DNA of 35,230 nucleotides from Patulibacter sp. (lineage in GTDB: Bacteria > Actinomycetota > Thermoleophilia > Solirubrobacterales > Solirubrobacteraceae): contig NZ_JAURWA010000017.1 of the NCBI RefSeq assembly GCF_030655195.1, positions 1 to 35,230 on the forward strand. Reading direction: 5' to 3'. Below the pieces are notes generated by a model. That model searched no databases, had not been told where the DNA came from, and was given only the letters and a program-made list of their open reading frames with translations. The position numbers were made by a program, and so were the translations under genes. Of the stretch, positions 12,573 to 19,905 are shown in pieces; the stretch's first letter is position 1; every line of letters starts with the position of its first letter.

Positions 12573-14357
12573 CTACCGGACCCGGACGCGCTTCGTGCTC
12601 GCGTGGGACGGGAGCAGCGCCGCGTTGCCGTTGAACCGCGCGCGGACCGCGAGCGACGACGTCCCCCGGAGCCGGCGCGCGACCCCGAACGAGACGGTCG
12701 AGCGGTAGGTGCACGAGCTCGACACCTTCACGAGGCGCGAGGAGATCGTGAACCGCCCCGCCGTGAAGGTCACCCGGACCTTGCCGCTGCACCCGGTGGC
12801 CCGCGAGACACCCGTCGGGCGCGTGATCCGACCGGTGGTGACGAATCGGTGGGGAAGCGTCGCGTCCCGCGCCGGCGTCACGGCGGAGGTGATCCGCGAC
12901 GCCCGGCGCGGCGCGACGACGCGACGCCCGACGAGCCCGGCGCTGTCCGAGCTCGCCGACCCCGCGGCGTTGGCCGCGGTGATGCGGCAGACGATGGGCT
13001 TGCCGATGTCGCCCGTCGCGACGGTGTAGCGGAGGTTCGTCGCCCCGGCGACCGGCGCCCCGTTGACGAACCACTGAACCGACGTGGCCGGCGAGGTGCC
13101 GGTGAACGTCCCGGGGACGCAGGTGAGCCGGTGCCCGACAATGGGGTCGCCGCTCACCGTCGGCGGGGTCACCGCGGTCGGGGCCGTCGGCCCGGTCGGC
13201 GGGACCACGGCGGGAGGCGCCGGGTCGTCGTCCGTGATCGTCACGGTCTGGGTCACCGGTGTGGCCGTGGCGTTCGGGGCCGGGTTCGACAGGTTCACCC
13301 GGAACGACTCGTCGCCCTCGAACGCCGAGTCGTTCAGGATCGGGACCGTGACGGTCTTCGTGACCTCGTTGTCGCCGAAGGTCACCGTCCCGGAGGTCGC
13401 GGTGTAGTCCTGCCCGGCGACGGCCGATCCGTCGGCGGTCGACCAGTCCACCCGCGTGGCTCCCTTCGTGCCGCCGAGGCGGTTGATCGTGACCGCGACC
13501 GTGCCGGCGGCCTCGCCGATCGTCGACGCCCCGGCGCTCACGCCGATCTCCGTCGGGCAGTCCCACTCCAGGCCGTCCATCCGGACCGGCGTCTCCCCGA
13601 TCGGTGTCATCGCCCCCGTCGTGGTGTCCACCGTCGAGAGGTAGTCGGGCGCGGCGGAGCCGCTCAGGCCGTCGAGCGCGTAGAGCGTCGTGCGGTCGCA
13701 TCCGAAGGCGGCGGCGGGGACTGCGGCACCGTCGTTGTACGCGCCGGAGAGCGGCGCGACGACCGTCGTGGCGCCCGTCACGGGGTCGATCGTCCGCAGG
13801 TCGCCTCCGTTGGTGGCGTTGCCCCTGAGCATGATGAAGATCCGTCCGTCGCGGTCGACCGACATGCCGTCGCCGTAGCTGCCGGTGCCGGCACCGACCT
13901 CGGTCGCGGCCCCCGTCGCCTTGTCGATCGTGACGAACCGGTCGTTGGCCTCGCTCCAGCCGACGAGCTGGCCGTCGGGACGGAAGGTGATGTCCGCCAC
14001 CGGACCGGCGTTCTCCGGTCCGACGAGGGTCCCGGCCCCGGTGGCCTTGTCGATCGTGACGATCGACCTCGGGGCCGTGGGGTCGTTCGCTCCGGTCGCT
14101 CCGTACAGGACGCCGGTGGTCGGGTCGACCGCCAGGCCCGTCAGCGAGAACCCGGTCGGGCCGACCGCCGTGGTCTGGGCCGTCGCCGGATCGACGCGGT
14201 AGAGGGTCGGGACGTTGCCGCCGCCACCGTTGCCCGTGCCGCCGGCCGCGCCGTAGAGGACCGGAGTCGGCGCAGCCGCCGCGGTCCCTGCGAAGGCCAG
14301 CAGGGTGAGCGCCGACAGCGCCGGTGCCGCGATGGATCTACGAGTTCTGGGTGACAC
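12573..14357 (-). CDS. Large secreted protein: beta-propeller-like repeats, Calx-beta and Ig-like domains
   Basis: A 594-residue exported protein. Signal peptide 1-29 ends TAAAA. Residues about 50-265 contain propeller-like repeats built on LYRVDPATAQ, IVTIDKATGAG, FVTIDKATGAA, LRTIDPVTGA and STVDTTTGAM. A Calx-beta domain covers about 270-370 (WSTADGSAVAGQDYTA, then FEGDESFRVNLSNP), followed by an Ig-like segment (GDPIVGHRLTCVPG, VQWFVNGAPVAGATNLRY). A basic, Ser/Arg-rich C-terminus follows, with no sortase LPXTG. The GTG at 14357 has AGGAG 6 nt upstream. Likely a surface or matrix protein; ligands are unknown. Calx-beta domains can bind calcium, but the acidic residues here are not proof. 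Confidence 0.85.
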   Translation of the reverse strand: MSPRTRRSIAAPALSALTLLAFAGTAAAAPTPVLYGAAGGTGNGGGGNVPTLYRVDPATAQTTAVGPTGFSLTGLAVDPTTGVLYGATGANDPTAPRSIVTIDKATGAGTLVGPENAGPVADITFRPDGQLVGWSEANDRFVTIDKATGAATEVGAGTGSYGDGMSVDRDGRIFIMLRGNATNGGDLRTIDPVTGATTVVAPLSGAYNDGAAVPAAAFGCDRTTLYALDGLSGSAAPDYLSTVDTTTGAMTPIGETPVRMDGLEWDCPTEIGVSAGASTIGEAAGTVAVTINRLGGTKGATRVDWSTADGSAVAGQDYTATSGTVTFGDNEVTKTVTVPILNDSAFEGDESFRVNLSNPAPNATATPVTQTVTITDDDPAPPAVVPPTGPTAPTAVTPPTVSGDPIVGHRLTCVPGTFTGTSPATSVQWFVNGAPVAGATNLRYTVATGDIGKPIVCRITAANAAGSASSDSAGLVGRRVVAPRRASRITSAVTPARDATLPHRFVTTGRITRPTGVSRATGCSGKVRVTFTAGRFTISSRLVKVSSSCTYRSTVSFGVARRLRGTSSLAVRARFNGNAALLPSHASTKRVRVR

Positions 14358-14498
14358 GAGGGACTCCTGTCCGCTGGCCTGAAAGGAGCGGCAGTCTCTC
14401 GGGTCACCCCGGTGCTGTCTACCTCGTCCATCGGCGGAGGCGGGAGCCGTCGTGATTCTCGACGGATGCCGGAGCCGATGCGGCCGCAGGGGCCCGCG

Positions 14499-15503
14499 TC
14501 AGCCCTCGAGGAAGCTGTGGTCCTGGCCGTAGACGCGGCGGTAGTAGGCCTTGTAGTCGTCGGTGTCCACCAGCGGCTTCCACCAGTGCGGGTGGTCGCG
14601 GTACCAGTGCACCGTCGACTCCAGGCCGCCCTCGTCGAAGTCCATCCGCGGCTTCCAGCCCGCGAGCGCCTCGAGCTTCGACGAGTCCAACGCGTAGCGG
14701 AAGTCGTGGCCCAGGCGGTCCTCGACGTGGCGGATCTGGTCGGTCGACGCGCCGGTCAGGCCGATGATCCAGTTGACGACGTCGAGGTTGATCTTCTCCT
14801 TCGCCCCACCGACGTTGTACGCCTGCCCGGCCTCGCCGTGCGCGAGCGCGGCGTGGATGCCGGAGGCGAAGTCGTCGACGTGCAGCCACGTACGGACCTG
14901 GTCGCCCTTGCCGTACACCGGCAGCGGCCCACCGTGCAGGGCGTTGAGCGTCATCACCGGGATCAGCTTCTCGGGGAACTGGCGCGGTCCGTAGCAGTTG
15001 GATCCGCGGGCGATGACGACGTCCTGCCCGTAGGTGTGGTGCGCGGCCAGGACGGTGAGGTCCGCGCCGGCCTTCGACGCGGAGTACGGGGAGGACGGCT
15101 CGAGCGGGTGCTGCTCGGTGAACGCCCCTTCGGTGATCGAGCCGTAGACCTCGTCGGTGGAGACCTGGACGTAGCGGACCTCCCGCCGGCGGGCCTCCTC
15201 CACGAGGGTGTGGGTGCCCAGCGCGTTGGTCAGCACGAACGCCTGCGCGTCGATGATCGACCGGTCCACGTGCGTCTCGGCGGCGAAGTTGACGACCGCG
15301 TCGACGCCCTGCATCGCGCGGGCGGCGGCGGAGGGGTCCTCGATCCGGCCGACCAGGAGCTCGACGTCGAGGCCCTCGACGTTCTCGCGCCGGCCCGCGT
15401 AGGTCAGCGCGTCGAGCACCCGGATCTCGTCACCGGCCGCGACGCGCTGATGCACGAACGCCGAGCCGATGAACCCGGCACCACCACAGACGAGAAGCTT
15501 CAT
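14499..15503 (-). CDS. rmlB: dTDP-glucose 4,6-dehydratase
   Basis: Second step of dTDP-L-rhamnose synthesis: NAD-dependent conversion of dTDP-glucose to dTDP-4-keto-6-deoxyglucose. The 334-residue product is a short-chain dehydrogenase/reductase with GGAGFIGS (7-14), NFAAETHVDRSI (72-83), the catalytic T116-D117-E118, and Y140-SAS-K144. Length and motif spacing match RmlB. The ATG at 15503 lies directly before the Rossmann strand; a TAGGGT hexamer is 10 nt upstream. The other rml genes are at 16515-18574, separated by a plus-strand membrane protein gene. No strong terminator follows; only a weak CGTCG/CGACG hairpin lies at 14448-14464. Confidence 0.95.
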   Translation of the reverse strand: MKLLVCGGAGFIGSAFVHQRVAAGDEIRVLDALTYAGRRENVEGLDVELLVGRIEDPSAAARAMQGVDAVVNFAAETHVDRSIIDAQAFVLTNALGTHTLVEEARRREVRYVQVSTDEVYGSITEGAFTEQHPLEPSSPYSASKAGADLTVLAAHHTYGQDVVIARGSNCYGPRQFPEKLIPVMTLNALHGGPLPVYGKGDQVRTWLHVDDFASGIHAALAHGEAGQAYNVGGAKEKINLDVVNWIIGLTGASTDQIRHVEDRLGHDFRYALDSSKLEALAGWKPRMDFDEGGLESTVHWYRDHPHWWKPLVDTDDYKAYYRRVYGQDHSFLEG

Positions 15504-15513
15504 ACGGCTGAGA

Positions 15514-15519
15514 ACCCTA
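15514..15519 (-). promoter_or_regulatory. Putative -10 for rmlB
   Basis: TAGGGT on the minus strand, 10 nt before the ATG at 15503. No Shine-Dalgarno is visible. Confidence 0.4.
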
Positions 15520-15560
15520 CGGCAGGGGCCCGGTGCCGGAGGGTGTCGCGGCGCACGCCG

Positions 15561-15566
15561 TACGAT
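15561..15566 (+). promoter_or_regulatory. Putative -10 for the leader ORF and membrane protein
   Basis: TACGAT, 7 nt before the ATG at 15574; leaderless spacing. Any transcript from here enters the short leader ORF before the membrane-protein start. Confidence 0.5.
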
Positions 15567-15573
15567 GCGCGGC

Positions 15574-15621
15574 ATGTCCACGCGTCCCGGAGCCGCCGCC
15601 GAGCGAGGAGCGACCGCGTGA
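15574..15621 (+). CDS. 15-residue leader peptide coupled to the downstream membrane protein
   Basis: A short frame (MSTRPGAAAERGATA, then TGA) begins 7 nt after a TACGAT hexamer. Its stop overlaps the GTG of the next gene as GTGA (15618-15621), and the purine run GAGGAG (15604-15609) inside it is a Shine-Dalgarno for that gene. It is not in frame with the downstream gene. It could mediate translational coupling or be only transcribed leader; no recognised attenuator codons are present. Confidence 0.4.
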   Translation: MSTRPGAAAERGATA

Positions 15622-16391
15622 GCGTCGTCGACAGGTCCGACCGCCGGTGGAGGGTCCGCCGGCGCTGGCTGCCGTGGCGACGCCGGGTCCGGGAGGTCCC
15701 CGACGTCCCGTTCGACGGTGGCGGCCTGGGCGACGACCCGATCAGCGCGATCATCGGGCTGTTCTTGCTGGTGCTCGCGCTGCCGGCGATCATCGTGCTC
15801 GTCGCGCTCCTGGTCGAGCTGCTCGTCCTGGTGGCGCTGCTGCCGGCCTTCGTCCTCGTCCGCCTGCTTCTGCCGGTGCCGTGGACGATCGAGCTGTGGT
15901 CGCGACCCGCGCAGCGGCGGTTCCTCGGCTGGCACCTGCAGCACGAGGTCCCCGTGCGGGGCTGGCGGGCGTCCGCGGCCCGCATGACCGAGATGGTCGC
16001 GGAGATCCGGGAGCAGGAGCGCGGAGCGCGCTACGTCCCCCGCGAGGTCCGCGCGAAGGCCGAGGCCGACGGCACGACGGCGCGGATCGACGAGTCGTGG
16101 GCGGCCCACGACGCGCCGCGGACCGAGGCCCCGACGGACGACCCGACGGGGACCGGCCGGACGCCCGGAGACGCGGCACCGCCCGCGCAGGCCGGGGCGG
16201 ACGTCGCGACGGGGTCGCCCTACGGCGCCGCCCCGGTGCGGCCCGTGGGCGGGGGGACGACGTCCCGGACGGCCGACGGACCGCCGGGGCGGCCGCAGGC
16301 GGGTGGGGCGTCCGCGCCGCGTCCGGCGGACGGCCAGGGCGGATCGGGTGGCCCGACGCCGAACCCGTTCGCCCAGCGCGACGAGGACTGA
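15618..16391 (+). CDS. Two-TM membrane protein with disordered C-terminal tail, function unknown
   Basis: A 257-residue protein. A strongly basic N-terminus (RRWRVRRRWLPWRRRVR) is followed by two adjacent hydrophobic segments (about 42-64 and 65-87), then a soluble stretch LWSRPAQRRFLGWHLQHEVPVRGWRAS and a helix RMTEMVAEIREQERG. A low-complexity Gly/Pro/Ala/Thr tail covers about the last 110 residues. The GTG at 15618 is the only usable start: GAGGAG lies 8 nt upstream and no in-frame start exists between it and the promoter. It sits on the opposite strand between rmlB and rmlD. No enzymatic motif is seen. Confidence 0.75.
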   Translation: MSVVDRSDRRWRVRRRWLPWRRRVREVPDVPFDGGGLGDDPISAIIGLFLLVLALPAIIVLVALLVELLVLVALLPAFVLVRLLLPVPWTIELWSRPAQRRFLGWHLQHEVPVRGWRASAARMTEMVAEIREQERGARYVPREVRAKAEADGTTARIDESWAAHDAPRTEAPTDDPTGTGRTPGDAAPPAQAGADVATGSPYGAAPVRPVGGGTTSRTADGPPGRPQAGGASAPRPADGQGGSGGPTPNPFAQRDED

Positions 16392-16445
16392 CCCGCCCGG
16401 AGGACCCGTTCACCCGACGCGACGGGACTGACCCGCCCGGACGGA
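16364..16445 (+). repeat. 41-bp imperfect tandem duplication spanning a stop codon
   Basis: 16364-16404 and 16405-16445 are adjacent 41-nt copies sharing CCCGTTC at the start and GGACTGACCCGCCCGGA near the end, with a few differences. The first copy encodes the last residues and stop of the membrane protein; the second is just outside the gene. Confidence 0.75.
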
Positions 16446-16514
16446 GCCGGCCGGACGAACCCGGACCCGGACGCCCGGCCGGGGCCGGGGCGTGGCGTGG
16501 CGTCCGCCCCGCGG

Positions 16515-17480
16515 TCAGGCCGGCGCGAGCCGGTTGGCCTCGGCCAGGTGGCCGCGCAGACCGTCCTGCCAGGCCGGGAGCACCGGGACGTCGGCGCGCG
16601 TCGAGGTCATGACGCTCCACGCCGGGCGGGGTGCGGGGCGCGGGAACTCGGCCGTCGTGACCGGGAGCGCCGTCGTGCCCGCGCCGGCCAGCGCGAAGGT
16701 CTCCTGCGCCAGCCCGTGCCACGTCGTCCGCCCCGAGCCGCAGAGGTGCGCGACGCCGCGGGCCTCGGAGGCGGCGACCGCCACGAGCGCCGGCGCCAGG
16801 TGGCCGGTCCAGGTCGGGCAGCCCTGCTGGTCGGCCACGACCGACAGCTCGTCGCGGTCCGCCGAGAGCCGCAGCATGGTGTCGACGAAGTTGCCGCCGC
16901 CCTCCCCGAACAGCCAGCTGGTCCGGCAGATCAGGTGGTCGGGGTTGTGCTCGGCGACAAGTCGCTCGCCCTCGAGCTTCGTCCGGCCGTAGGCGCCCTG
17001 CGGGTCGACCGGCGCGTCCTCGCGGTAGGGCTCCGTCGCGTCGCCGCGGAAGACGTAGTCGGTCGAGACGTGGACGATGCGGGCCCCGAGCGCCGCGGTG
17101 ACCTTCGCCAGGTTGCCGGCGCCCTCCGCGTTGACGGCCGCTGCTGCCGCCTCGTCCTCCTCGGCCCCGTCGACGTCCGTGTACGCCGCGCAGTTGACGA
17201 CGACGGCGGGCGAGGTCTTCTCGAGCCACGCGGTCGTGCTGCCCAGGTCGGTCAGGTCGAAGGCCGCACGCGGGGCCTCGACGACGTCCCAGCCGTGGAC
17301 GCGGGCGACGTCGGCGACGCGGTGGCCGAGCATCCCGGTGGCACCGACGACGACGATCCGCCGGCGGTGGTCGGCCCGGTCGGGTGCGTCGACGTCGGTG
17401 CGGTCCAGCGCGTTCTTGTTCGGCCGGATCACCATGTTCGGCCCGAGTCGCTGGACGCTGCGCTGCTGGGAGAAGCCCAT
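16515..17480 (-). CDS. rmlD: dTDP-4-dehydrorhamnose reductase
   Basis: Last step of dTDP-L-rhamnose synthesis: NADPH-dependent reduction of dTDP-4-keto-rhamnose. Seen in the 321-residue product: GATGMLG (46-52), NCAAYTDVDGAE (95-106), STDYVF (138-143), Y163-GRT-K167 and the C-terminal substrate region GCPTWTGHLA. An N-terminal extension of about 40 residues before the Rossmann strand is longer than usual. ATG 17480 lacks a Shine-Dalgarno; ATG 17435 (306 residues) is an alternative, and no start exists closer to the fold. The start is 17 nt after the rmlA stop, so the two form an operon. Confidence 0.93.
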   Translation of the reverse strand: MGFSQQRSVQRLGPNMVIRPNKNALDRTDVDAPDRADHRRRIVVVGATGMLGHRVADVARVHGWDVVEAPRAAFDLTDLGSTTAWLEKTSPAVVVNCAAYTDVDGAEEDEAAAAAVNAEGAGNLAKVTAALGARIVHVSTDYVFRGDATEPYREDAPVDPQGAYGRTKLEGERLVAEHNPDHLICRTSWLFGEGGGNFVDTMLRLSADRDELSVVADQQGCPTWTGHLAPALVAVAASEARGVAHLCGSGRTTWHGLAQETFALAGAGTTALPVTTAEFPRPAPRPAWSVMTSTRADVPVLPAWQDGLRGHLAEANRLAPA

Positions 17481-17497
17481 GAGGAGTGCCCGTCGGG

Positions 17498-18574
17498 CTA
17501 GAGGATCTCGATCTCGGAGTTGTCGCCGACCATGAAGCGGTAGGCCCGCGGGGTCCGCTCGCCGCGCCGCACGATCACGTCGCGGCCCAGCAACGAGCTC
17601 TCGATGCGGCCCTCCAGGCCGATCAGCTTCGCGCGCTCCAGCAGGATCGAGTGCTCGACCTCGGACCGCTCGACCACCGCGTCCCTGGCGATCGCGGAGT
17701 ACGGACCGACGTAGGAGTCGGTGATGACCGCGTTCTCGCCGATCACCACCGGTCCGCGCACGACCGACCGGACGATCCGCGCGCCGGCCTCGATGATCAC
17801 GCGGCCCTCGACGTTGGACGCCTCGTCGACCTCACCGTCGACCCGGCGGTCGATCGTCTCGAGGATCAGCCGGTTGGCCTCCAGCATGTCCGCGAGCTTG
17901 CCGGTGTCCTTCCACCACCCGTGCACCACGTGCGGCTCGACGCGGTCGCCCTGATCGACCTGCCACTGGATCGCGTCGGTGATCTCCAGCTCGCCCCGCG
18001 GCGACGGCTCGATCGCCTTGGCCGCCTCGAGGATCCGCTTGGTGAACAGGTACACCCCGACGAGCGCCAGATCGGACTTCGGCTCCTTCGGCTTCTCCAC
18101 CAGCCGCGTGACCTGCCCGTCGTGCAGCTCCGCCACGCCGTAGGACGTCGGGTCGTCGACCGGCTGCAGCAGGATCATCGCGTCCGGCGCGTGCTGCTCG
18201 AACTGCGCCACCAGCTCCGAGATGCCGCCCTGCAACAGGTTGTCGCCCAGGTACATCACGAACGAGCTGTCGCCCAGGAACGGCTCGGCCGTCAGCACCG
18301 CGTGCGCCAGACCGTCCGGCGACGTCTGGTCGATGTAGGTGATCGAGGCGCCGAACTGCGACCCGTCGCCGGCGACCTCCCGGATCTCCCCACCCGTCTC
18401 GGGGTTGAGGATGATCCCGATCTCCGTGATCCCGGTCTCCACCATCGACCGGATCCCGTAGAACAGCACCGGCTGGTTGGCCACCGGCACCAGCTGCTTC
18501 GCCGACGTGTGCGTGATCGGACGAAGCCGCGTCCCGCGACCCCCCGACAGGATCAGACCCTTCAGATGCGCCAT
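17498..18574 (-). CDS. rmlA: Glucose-1-phosphate thymidylyltransferase, long form
   Basis: First step of dTDP-rhamnose synthesis: joins glucose-1-phosphate and dTTP. The 358-residue product has the nucleotidyltransferase signature LILSGGRGTRLRPIT (7-21) with the downstream K in SAKQLVPVANQP, YLGDNLL, and EITDAIQWQVD. A C-terminal left-handed beta-helix follows (VEGRVIIEAGARIVRS, GPVVIGENAVITDS), ending GDNSEIEIL. This is the roughly 355-residue StrD/archaeal-like form, not the 290-residue enterobacterial RmlA. The ATG at 18574 begins the canonical N-terminus. First gene of an rmlA-rmlD operon. Confidence 0.94.
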   Translation of the reverse strand: MAHLKGLILSGGRGTRLRPITHTSAKQLVPVANQPVLFYGIRSMVETGITEIGIILNPETGGEIREVAGDGSQFGASITYIDQTSPDGLAHAVLTAEPFLGDSSFVMYLGDNLLQGGISELVAQFEQHAPDAMILLQPVDDPTSYGVAELHDGQVTRLVEKPKEPKSDLALVGVYLFTKRILEAAKAIEPSPRGELEITDAIQWQVDQGDRVEPHVVHGWWKDTGKLADMLEANRLILETIDRRVDGEVDEASNVEGRVIIEAGARIVRSVVRGPVVIGENAVITDSYVGPYSAIARDAVVERSEVEHSILLERAKLIGLEGRIESSLLGRDVIVRRGERTPRAYRFMVGDNSEIEIL

Positions 18575-18583
18575 TGCCGCCGG

Positions 18584-18589
18584 AGGCTA
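18584..18589 (-). promoter_or_regulatory. Putative -10 for rmlAD
   Basis: TAGCCT on the minus strand, 9 nt before the rmlA ATG, within TATAGCCT. Without better -35 evidence this is tentative. Confidence 0.35.
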
Positions 18590-18697
18590 TAGGGCGTCCG
18601 CGCCGCGACCCGCAACGGGACGCCCCACCCGGGTGCCCCGAGCCGTGACGAACCCGCTCGCGGTCCCGGCCCGAGACGCTCGGGGCGGGGCCCGGAC

Positions 18698-19177
18698 TCA
18701 GTACACGCCCTGGGCGAGCTTGCGGTGGTCCCACGTGGAGCGGCGCCGCTCGACGAACTCGAACGCGACGCGCTTGGTCGCCTGGGCCTCGACCATCGCG
18801 GTCACCTCGTCGGGCAGCGGTCCGTCCTGGGCCACCCCCGGGGTGTAGCGCCGCAGGATCTCGGTGCCCAGCGGCACGAGGGTCTCGAGGTCGCGGTGCA
18901 GGACGACGTCGCACTCGAGCATCACGCCGCGCAGCTGGTCGTAGGTGTCGCCGGCCTCGACCTGGAGCGTCGCGCGGGGATCGCGCTCGAGGTTGATCGC
19001 CTTCTGCGAGCGGGCGAAGGTCCAGGCCCACATCCGCCCGTCGCGGACGACGTACCAGAGGGGCATGAGGTGCGGCCAGCCACGGGGCCCGTGCGTGGCG
19101 CAGACGACGGTGCGCTCCTCCTCGAGGAACGCGAGGGCCTCGTCCTCGCTCATGGTGATCTGGTCGCGCCGGCTCAT
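18698..19177 (-). CDS. Pyridoxamine-5'-phosphate oxidase-fold (PPOX/F420-type) protein
   Basis: A 159-residue split-barrel flavin/F420-binding protein. Seen: ALAFLEEERTVVCATHGPRGWPHLMPLWYVV (14-44) and MWAWTFARSQKAINLERDPRATLQVE, the core of the PPOX class common in actinobacteria, with a C-terminal FVERRRSTWDHRKL. Members bind FMN, F420 or heme, and the cofactor cannot be settled here. The ATG at 19177 is 9 nt beyond the stop of the TetR gene on the same strand. A TAGCGT hexamer that includes that stop could give it its own promoter. Function probably redox or detoxification (inference). Confidence 0.85.
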   Translation of the reverse strand: MSRRDQITMSEDEALAFLEEERTVVCATHGPRGWPHLMPLWYVVRDGRMWAWTFARSQKAINLERDPRATLQVEAGDTYDQLRGVMLECDVVLHRDLETLVPLGTEILRRYTPGVAQDGPLPDEVTAMVEAQATKRVAFEFVERRRSTWDHRKLAQGVY

Positions 19178-19183
19178 GGGACG

Positions 19184-19189
19184 ACGCTA
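19184..19189 (-). promoter_or_regulatory. Putative -10 for the PPOX gene, overlapping the tetR stop
   Basis: TAGCGT on the minus strand, 6 nt before ATG 19177. Its first three bases are the TAG stop of the upstream regulator. Confidence 0.4.
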
Positions 19190-19777
19190 GCCGATCCTGG
19201 CCGCCTGGCCAGTCGGCGCGGGCGCGATGCCGTCGAGGAACGCGGAGAGGATCGGCTCGGTGTACGCCTCGTCCCCGTCGATCCGCGCGATCATCACGAC
19301 GGCCTCCAGGAGCTGCTCGAGCCCGAGTCCGTCGCGGACCGCCCCGGCCCGGCGGGCGGCGTCGAACAGCGGGCGGCCCGCCGCGAGGACCCGTGGGCGC
19401 CCCTGGTGCACCACGGCGTTGTCCGGGTCGGGGCGGGCGAGCAGCGCGTTGCCGACGTGGCGCTTGCTCCGGTAGAAGGCGAAGAACCGGCGCAGCCACG
19501 CCTGCAGGGCGACGCCCGGCGGCGCGTCCGGCAGCGCGCCCGCGGCCTCGCACACCGCGTCGACGTCGTCGACGTAGACGGCCTCCAGCAGCTCCTGGCG
19601 ACCGGGGAAGTTGCGGTAGAGCGTCGCCATGCCGACCTCGGCCCGGCGGGCGATCTCGGCCATCGAGACGTCGTCCCCCGGGTCCGCGAAGGCGGCCCGC
19701 GCGGTCTCGAGGATCCGTTCGCGGTTGCGGGCGGCGTCGGCGCGACGGGGCGGGTTTCCGGGTGCGGGCTGCGGCAT
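19187..19777 (-). CDS. TetR-family transcriptional regulator
   Basis: A 196-residue repressor: N-terminal RRADAARNRERILETARAAF (11-30) and HTH VSMAEIARRAEVGMATLYRNF (37-57), then a divergent helical ligand domain. The ATG at 19777 gives a normal short lead before the HTH; a frame open to 19966 would add 63 residues with no similarity and is rejected. Divergent from the alpha/beta hydrolase at 19906, with an imperfect inverted repeat between them, and followed immediately by the PPOX gene on the same strand. It likely regulates one or both neighbours; the ligand is unknown. Confidence 0.87.
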   Translation of the reverse strand: MPQPAPGNPPRRADAARNRERILETARAAFADPGDDVSMAEIARRAEVGMATLYRNFPGRQELLEAVYVDDVDAVCEAAGALPDAPPGVALQAWLRRFFAFYRSKRHVGNALLARPDPDNAVVHQGRPRVLAAGRPLFDAARRAGAVRDGLGLEQLLEAVVMIARIDGDEAYTEPILSAFLDGIAPAPTGQAARIG

Positions 19778-19812
19778 GGGTTCGGGGTGCGCGAAAGGCC
19801 GCGCGGATGAAA

Positions 19813-19827
19813 CGGATAGCCAATCCG
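19813..19827. promoter_or_regulatory. Possible operator between tetR and the alpha/beta hydrolase
   Basis: CGGAT-AGCCA-ATCCG, 5-bp arms around a 5-nt centre, midway in the 128-bp divergent gap and in its least GC-rich stretch. Only a weak candidate for the TetR site. Confidence 0.4.
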
Positions 19828-19905
19828 GTACGCTTTCCGGACTGCCTCTCCACTTCGAGGTGGATCCTACCGCCGCAGCACCGCCGCGGTCGTCCGAAAG
19901 ACCCC

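Noticed and set aside
8830-13701. 1623-residue minus-strand frame overlapping several genes
   Set aside because: Repetitive Arg/Gly/Asp composition; it crosses genes on both strands that carry clear domain evidence.
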